A stretch of 16,759 bases of DNA from DYHD01 sp037445375 (GTDB taxonomy: Bacteria > Nitrospirota > Thermodesulfovibrionia > Thermodesulfovibrionales > Dissulfurispiraceae). A program made the position numbers and the translations under genes. The first letter of the stretch is position 1. Each line of letters starts with the position of its first letter. The stretch covers positions 1 through 16,759 of the forward strand of contig JBBIKS010000050.1 in NCBI GenBank assembly GCA_037445375.1. Direction: 5' to 3'. Positions 14,227 to 16,759 of this stretch are shown piece by piece. The notes under the pieces were generated by a model. That model was not told the origin of the DNA. It did not search any database and worked only from the letters and a program-made list of their open reading frames with translations.

Positions 14227-15423
14227 ATGAAAACTCTATATTTTAATTGTTTCTCTGGCATAAGCGGTGATATGTGCCTCGGAGCCTTTGTTGATGCAGG
14301 GATTGATATCGGATTAATCGCCGAAGAACTAAAAAAGCTCCCTATTAATGACTATCAATTGATAGCTAATAGGACTATAAGAAGCGGGATTGTCTCCACA
14401 AAGGTGGATGTAATAATTCATGAAGCAGAACATAAACATAAAAGAGGCAGAAAATGGGAAGATATCGCTGCAATCATCAGTTCTTCGAGCCTTTCTGAGT
14501 GGATTAAAGAAAGAGGACTTTTACTTTTCAAGATGTTTTTCGATGCCGAGGCGAAGATTCACGGCAAGCCTTATGATAAGATTCATTTACATGAACTTGG
14601 GGCAGTTGACTGTCTTGTTGATATCTTTGGCACATTGATAGCTCTCGAATTTTTTGAGGTCGAAAGGATTTATACTTCTGAAATTAATCTTGGAGGCGGG
14701 TCAGTAAAAAGTTTTCATGGAATATTGCCTGTTCCTGCCCCTGCAACCATGGAGCTTTTGAAGAGTTATCCAGTATATTCTTTTGGCACGCCTTTTGAGC
14801 TGACAACCCCAACTGGGGCGCTCATTATCTCCGGACTTAATGCAATATACTCTCCATTGCCTAATATGATTGTCGAAAAGATAGGTTATGGAGCGGGGAA
14901 TAGGGATATTAAGGACATGCCCAATCTCTTGAGGATACTTATTGGCAAGGAGCCCTTGCAACAATCTCAACTACCTATTGAAAATATGGTAACAGTCATA
15001 GAAACTAATATAGATGACATGAATCCACAGCTTTATGAAGATGTCATGGAGAGGCTCTTTAATGCTGGCGCTCTGGATGTTGCATTGGAGAATATTATAA
15101 TGAAAAAGGGAAGGCCTGCGATAAAGCTGACTATTATGGCTTATGAGAAGGCTTTGAACTCTCTTGCTCAAATACTTTTCAGAGATACCACCACTATCGG
15201 AATAAGATTTTATAATGCTCAGAGAATAACACTCGATAGAGAGACAAAAACAATAAAGACAAGGCTTGGTGATGTGAGGATAAAGATATCCCGACTCGGC
15301 GGCAGGGTCGTCAATATCTCACCTGAATACGACGATCTGAAGATTCTATCTAAAACGAATAATCTGCCGATAAAGAAGATAGACGAATTAATTTTATCAG
15401 AGATTCCGTGGGAATTATTATAA
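14227..15423 (+). CDS. larC: Nickel pincer cofactor biosynthesis protein LarC
   Basis: LarC is the CTP-dependent nickel insertase that finishes the nickel-pincer nucleotide cofactor of lactate racemase (LarA) and its relatives. The 398-residue product spans the full family (formerly DUF111). It has the N-terminal NCFSGISGDM (7-16), HLHELGAVD (120-128), TNIDDMNPQ (260-268), KKGRPAIKL (293-301) and SPEYDD (365-370). In Lactiplantibacillus plantarum LarC is made from two frames joined by a programmed frameshift, whereas here it is one uninterrupted frame. No larA, larB or larE is in the window, so partners must lie elsewhere or be absent. There is no clear ribosome binding site before the ATG. 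The next gene starts 39 bases after the stop. Confidence 0.93.
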   Translation: MKTLYFNCFSGISGDMCLGAFVDAGIDIGLIAEELKKLPINDYQLIANRTIRSGIVSTKVDVIIHEAEHKHKRGRKWEDIAAIISSSSLSEWIKERGLLLFKMFFDAEAKIHGKPYDKIHLHELGAVDCLVDIFGTLIALEFFEVERIYTSEINLGGGSVKSFHGILPVPAPATMELLKSYPVYSFGTPFELTTPTGALIISGLNAIYSPLPNMIVEKIGYGAGNRDIKDMPNLLRILIGKEPLQQSQLPIENMVTVIETNIDDMNPQLYEDVMERLFNAGALDVALENIIMKKGRPAIKLTIMAYEKALNSLAQILFRDTTTIGIRFYNAQRITLDRETKTIKTRLGDVRIKISRLGGRVVNISPEYDDLKILSKTNNLPIKKIDELILSEIPWELL

Positions 15424-15462
15424 TTTCTAAATTGAAAATCAAAGCTGAAGGAGTGTGTATAA

Positions 15463-16140
15463 ATGATAGAGGATTTAAAGAAATCAGAGACATGGAGAGT
15501 ATTTAGAATTCAATCCGAATTAGTTGAGGGCTTTGAAACCCTTTATGATCTTGGTCCGGCTGTGAGTATCTTTGGAAGTGCACGGCTTAAGGAAGATTCA
15601 TTTTATTATCAGCAGGCATTGATATTAAGCAAAATGCTCTCAGAGTCCGGTTTTTCCATTATTACAGGAGGCGGTCCTGGTATAATGGAAGCTGCGAACA
15701 GGGGGGCAAAGATGGGCAGGGGCAAGTCTGTAGGTTTGAATATTGAACTGCCGGCAGAGCAAAATCCAAACGATTATCTTGATATAAACCTTTCTTTCAG
15801 ATATTTCTTTATCAGAAAATTAATGTTTATAAAATACTCCATCGCGTATGTCATTTTCCCCGGCGGTTTTGGGACAGCGGATGAGATGTTTGAAGCAATG
15901 ACGCTTGCCCAGACAGGAAAAATTGATGGATTTCCAATAATACTTTTCGGCAGAGAGTATTGGCAGGGGCTTATAGATTGGATGAAGAAAGTACCTGTAA
16001 GCAGCGGAACACTTAGCCCTGAAGACTTTGCATTCTTCAATCTGGTTGATAAGCCAGTTGAAGCATGCATACTTTTAAGAGAGCATTATAAATTCTTTGG
16101 CGGTCCGCTACAGATTGGGGAATGTAGGGAGAATAAGTAG
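15463..16140 (+). CDS. LOG/TIGR00730 family Rossmann-fold nucleotide hydrolase
   Basis: The 225-residue product belongs to the lysine-decarboxylase-like LOG family. Members often cleave nucleoside 5'-monophosphates (cytokinin riboside monophosphates, AMP) to the base and ribose 5-phosphate. Signature motifs are GSARLKED (38-45), the nucleotide loop GGGPGIMEAANRGA (69-82), R118-K119, and the family motif PGGFGTADE (133-141) with the catalytic E141. AAGGAG at 15449-15454 precedes the ATG by 8 bases. It lies 39 bases after larC on the same strand and may be cotranscribed, with no known functional link. The true substrate, whether housekeeping nucleotide or cytokinin-like, cannot be told from sequence. 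Confidence 0.9.
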   Translation: MIEDLKKSETWRVFRIQSELVEGFETLYDLGPAVSIFGSARLKEDSFYYQQALILSKMLSESGFSIITGGGPGIMEAANRGAKMGRGKSVGLNIELPAEQNPNDYLDINLSFRYFFIRKLMFIKYSIAYVIFPGGFGTADEMFEAMTLAQTGKIDGFPIILFGREYWQGLIDWMKKVPVSSGTLSPEDFAFFNLVDKPVEACILLREHYKFFGGPLQIGECRENK

Positions 16141-16191
16141 AGTCTGTTTACATTTACTTGTCAAGACTTGATCTGACAAATCCCTTTGTCA

Positions 16192-16536
16192 TTACTCTAC
16201 TACCTGCAAGTTGTGCCCAATCATTTTGTCCATTGTCATTGGCAGTGAGTCAATGAAGGTCTGCATTGGTGTTTTCCCGTAGCAATATTTGCCGCTATGC
16301 GTCCTTTCTTCGTTATATTGCCTGATCCATACATCAAGGTCATACTGAAGCTCTTGCAAGGAACTATACACTTTCTTTCTGAAAGCTACTCGATAGAATT
16401 CATCAACCCAAAAAATGCAGTTATCACTAATATTAATGCAAAAAAAGTTCTCCTTTTGAATTAGAATCAAGGACTTATAATACCTAAAATCCCAATCAAA
16501 AGAAGAACAAAAATATGCAAGGCAAATATAACACAA
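16192..16536 (-). pseudogene. Truncated IS481-type transposase (C-terminal fragment)
   Basis: On the minus strand the last ~70 residues, ending at TAA 16194-16192, read EFYRVAFRKKVYSSLQELQ and then YNEERTHSGKYCYGKTPMQTF. This is the end of the integrase-type (rve) catalytic domain and the tail of IS481-family transposases. The similarity begins only at about 16404. The upstream part of the frame (16405-16536) is cysteine- and aromatic-rich, with no transposase character. The two catalytic aspartates and the catalytic glutamate, which lies just before EFYRVAF in complete proteins, are missing, so the product cannot be active. Confidence 0.75.
16476..16481 (+). promoter_or_regulatory. Possible -10 of the IS1380-type fragment
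   Basis: A perfect TATAAT lies 33 bases before the ATG of the IS1380-type fragment. The only -35-like hexamer (TTGAAT, 16456-16461) is 14 bases away, which is too short for a standard promoter, so activity is doubtful. Confidence 0.2.
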
Positions 16537-16730
16537 AAATTGAAATTAATAAAGTAGGTATCGAATTTACTGCTAAGAAGATAACAGCATATGGAGGATT
16601 TAGTTTGAAGGCTTTATTTTTTGAAAAGATCAAATTAAAAGAGAATTTAGAAAAAATAATCCATATAAAAGAAAACTCACCAAACGCAATGGGTATATTA
16701 ATAGTGATATGCCCCCGTTTTCTGGAATAG
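16515..16730 (+). pseudogene. Truncated IS1380-type transposase (N-terminal fragment)
   Basis: The 71-residue frame begins MQGKYNTKIEINKVG and continues with ITAYGGFSLKALFFEKIKL (28-46) and ENSPNAMGI (53-61). This is the pattern at the N-terminus of IS1380-family (DDE group 1) transposases: a strand, then a YGG helix, then SPNAMG before the first catalytic region. The similarity stops after residue 61 and ten unrelated residues lead to TAG. The DDE domain is absent and full proteins are several hundred residues long, so this is a broken remnant. Family assignment is from motif recognition only. Confidence 0.6.
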
Positions 16731-16759
16731 TATAAATACGAATATTTGGTATTTGGGGA

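Larger units (their letters stand above)
16141..16759. mobile_element. Cluster of insertion-sequence remnants
   Basis: After the LOG gene the window holds only transposon debris. At 16158-16179, TTGTCA and TGACAA face each other around a 10-base loop just beyond the 3' end of the IS481-type transposase fragment, as expected for that element's terminal region. From about 16404 the IS481 similarity stops. From 16515 an IS1380-type transposase start is read on the other strand, and that also breaks off near 16700. The last ~50 bases are unassigned and could be the edge of another element. Exact ends and target duplications cannot be fixed. Confidence 0.65.

Noticed and set aside
14420..14638. 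72-codon frame inside larC, considered as a LarC1/LarC2-type frameshift product
   Set aside because: larC is complete in one frame, and the alternative frame has no conserved motif.
1..16759. CRISPR array, prophage, toxin-antitoxin pair or defence genes
   Set aside because: No regularly spaced repeats, no phage or defence gene motifs and no small paired genes were found on either strand.

Overview
This window holds the conserved bacterial tuf-rpmG-tRNA-Trp-secE-nusG-rplKAJL-rpoBC block, followed by a short stretch of accessory genes and a graveyard of insertion-sequence remnants. The base composition is AT-rich. RpoB (1316 aa) and RpoC (1382 aa) have Gram-negative architecture: RpoC carries the large lineage-specific insertion inside the trigger loop, and RpoB carries the insertion before the GRHGNKG motif. 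Together with an AT-rich, IS-bearing genome, this suggests an uncultured Gram-negative lineage such as Nitrospirota or Desulfobacterota. The phylum is an inference and cannot be fixed from this sequence alone.

Layout. At 1-56 is the 3' end of tuf (EF-Tu). At 60-212 is a small rpmG (L33). At 342-415 is tRNA-Trp (anticodon CCA). secE (461-646) and nusG (651-1175) follow, then rplK (1332), rplA (1772), rplJ (2883), rplL (3417), rpoB (4005) and rpoC (7957-12105). A strong intrinsic terminator at 12128-12171 closes the block. All genes are on the + strand. After the terminator come a zinc-dependent MDR dehydrogenase, an MscL channel with a C-terminal zinc ribbon, an intergenic region with two inverted-repeat elements, larC (nickel-pincer cofactor synthesis) and a LOG/TIGR00730 protein. 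The last ~600 bases hold a truncated IS481-type transposase on the - strand and a truncated IS1380-type transposase start on the + strand.

Regulation is the most interesting layer. Each large gap in the ribosomal protein/RNA polymerase block contains strong RNA structure: an inverted repeat between nusG and rplK, a ~25-bp hairpin with the rplA stop codon in its loop, a recognisable L10-binding kink-turn leader and a second folded domain before rplJ, and a ~175-nt nested rod between rplL and rpoB. rplJ has no ATG, GTG or TTG start. Its reading frame, placed after a perfect AGGAGG, begins at CTG (or ATT). These features are consistent with translational feedback and RNase III-type processing that set different protein ratios from one long transcript.

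I found no CRISPR array, prophage, defence island or biosynthetic cluster. The candidate novelty lies in the cis-acting RNA elements and the small repeats, not in a new protein system.
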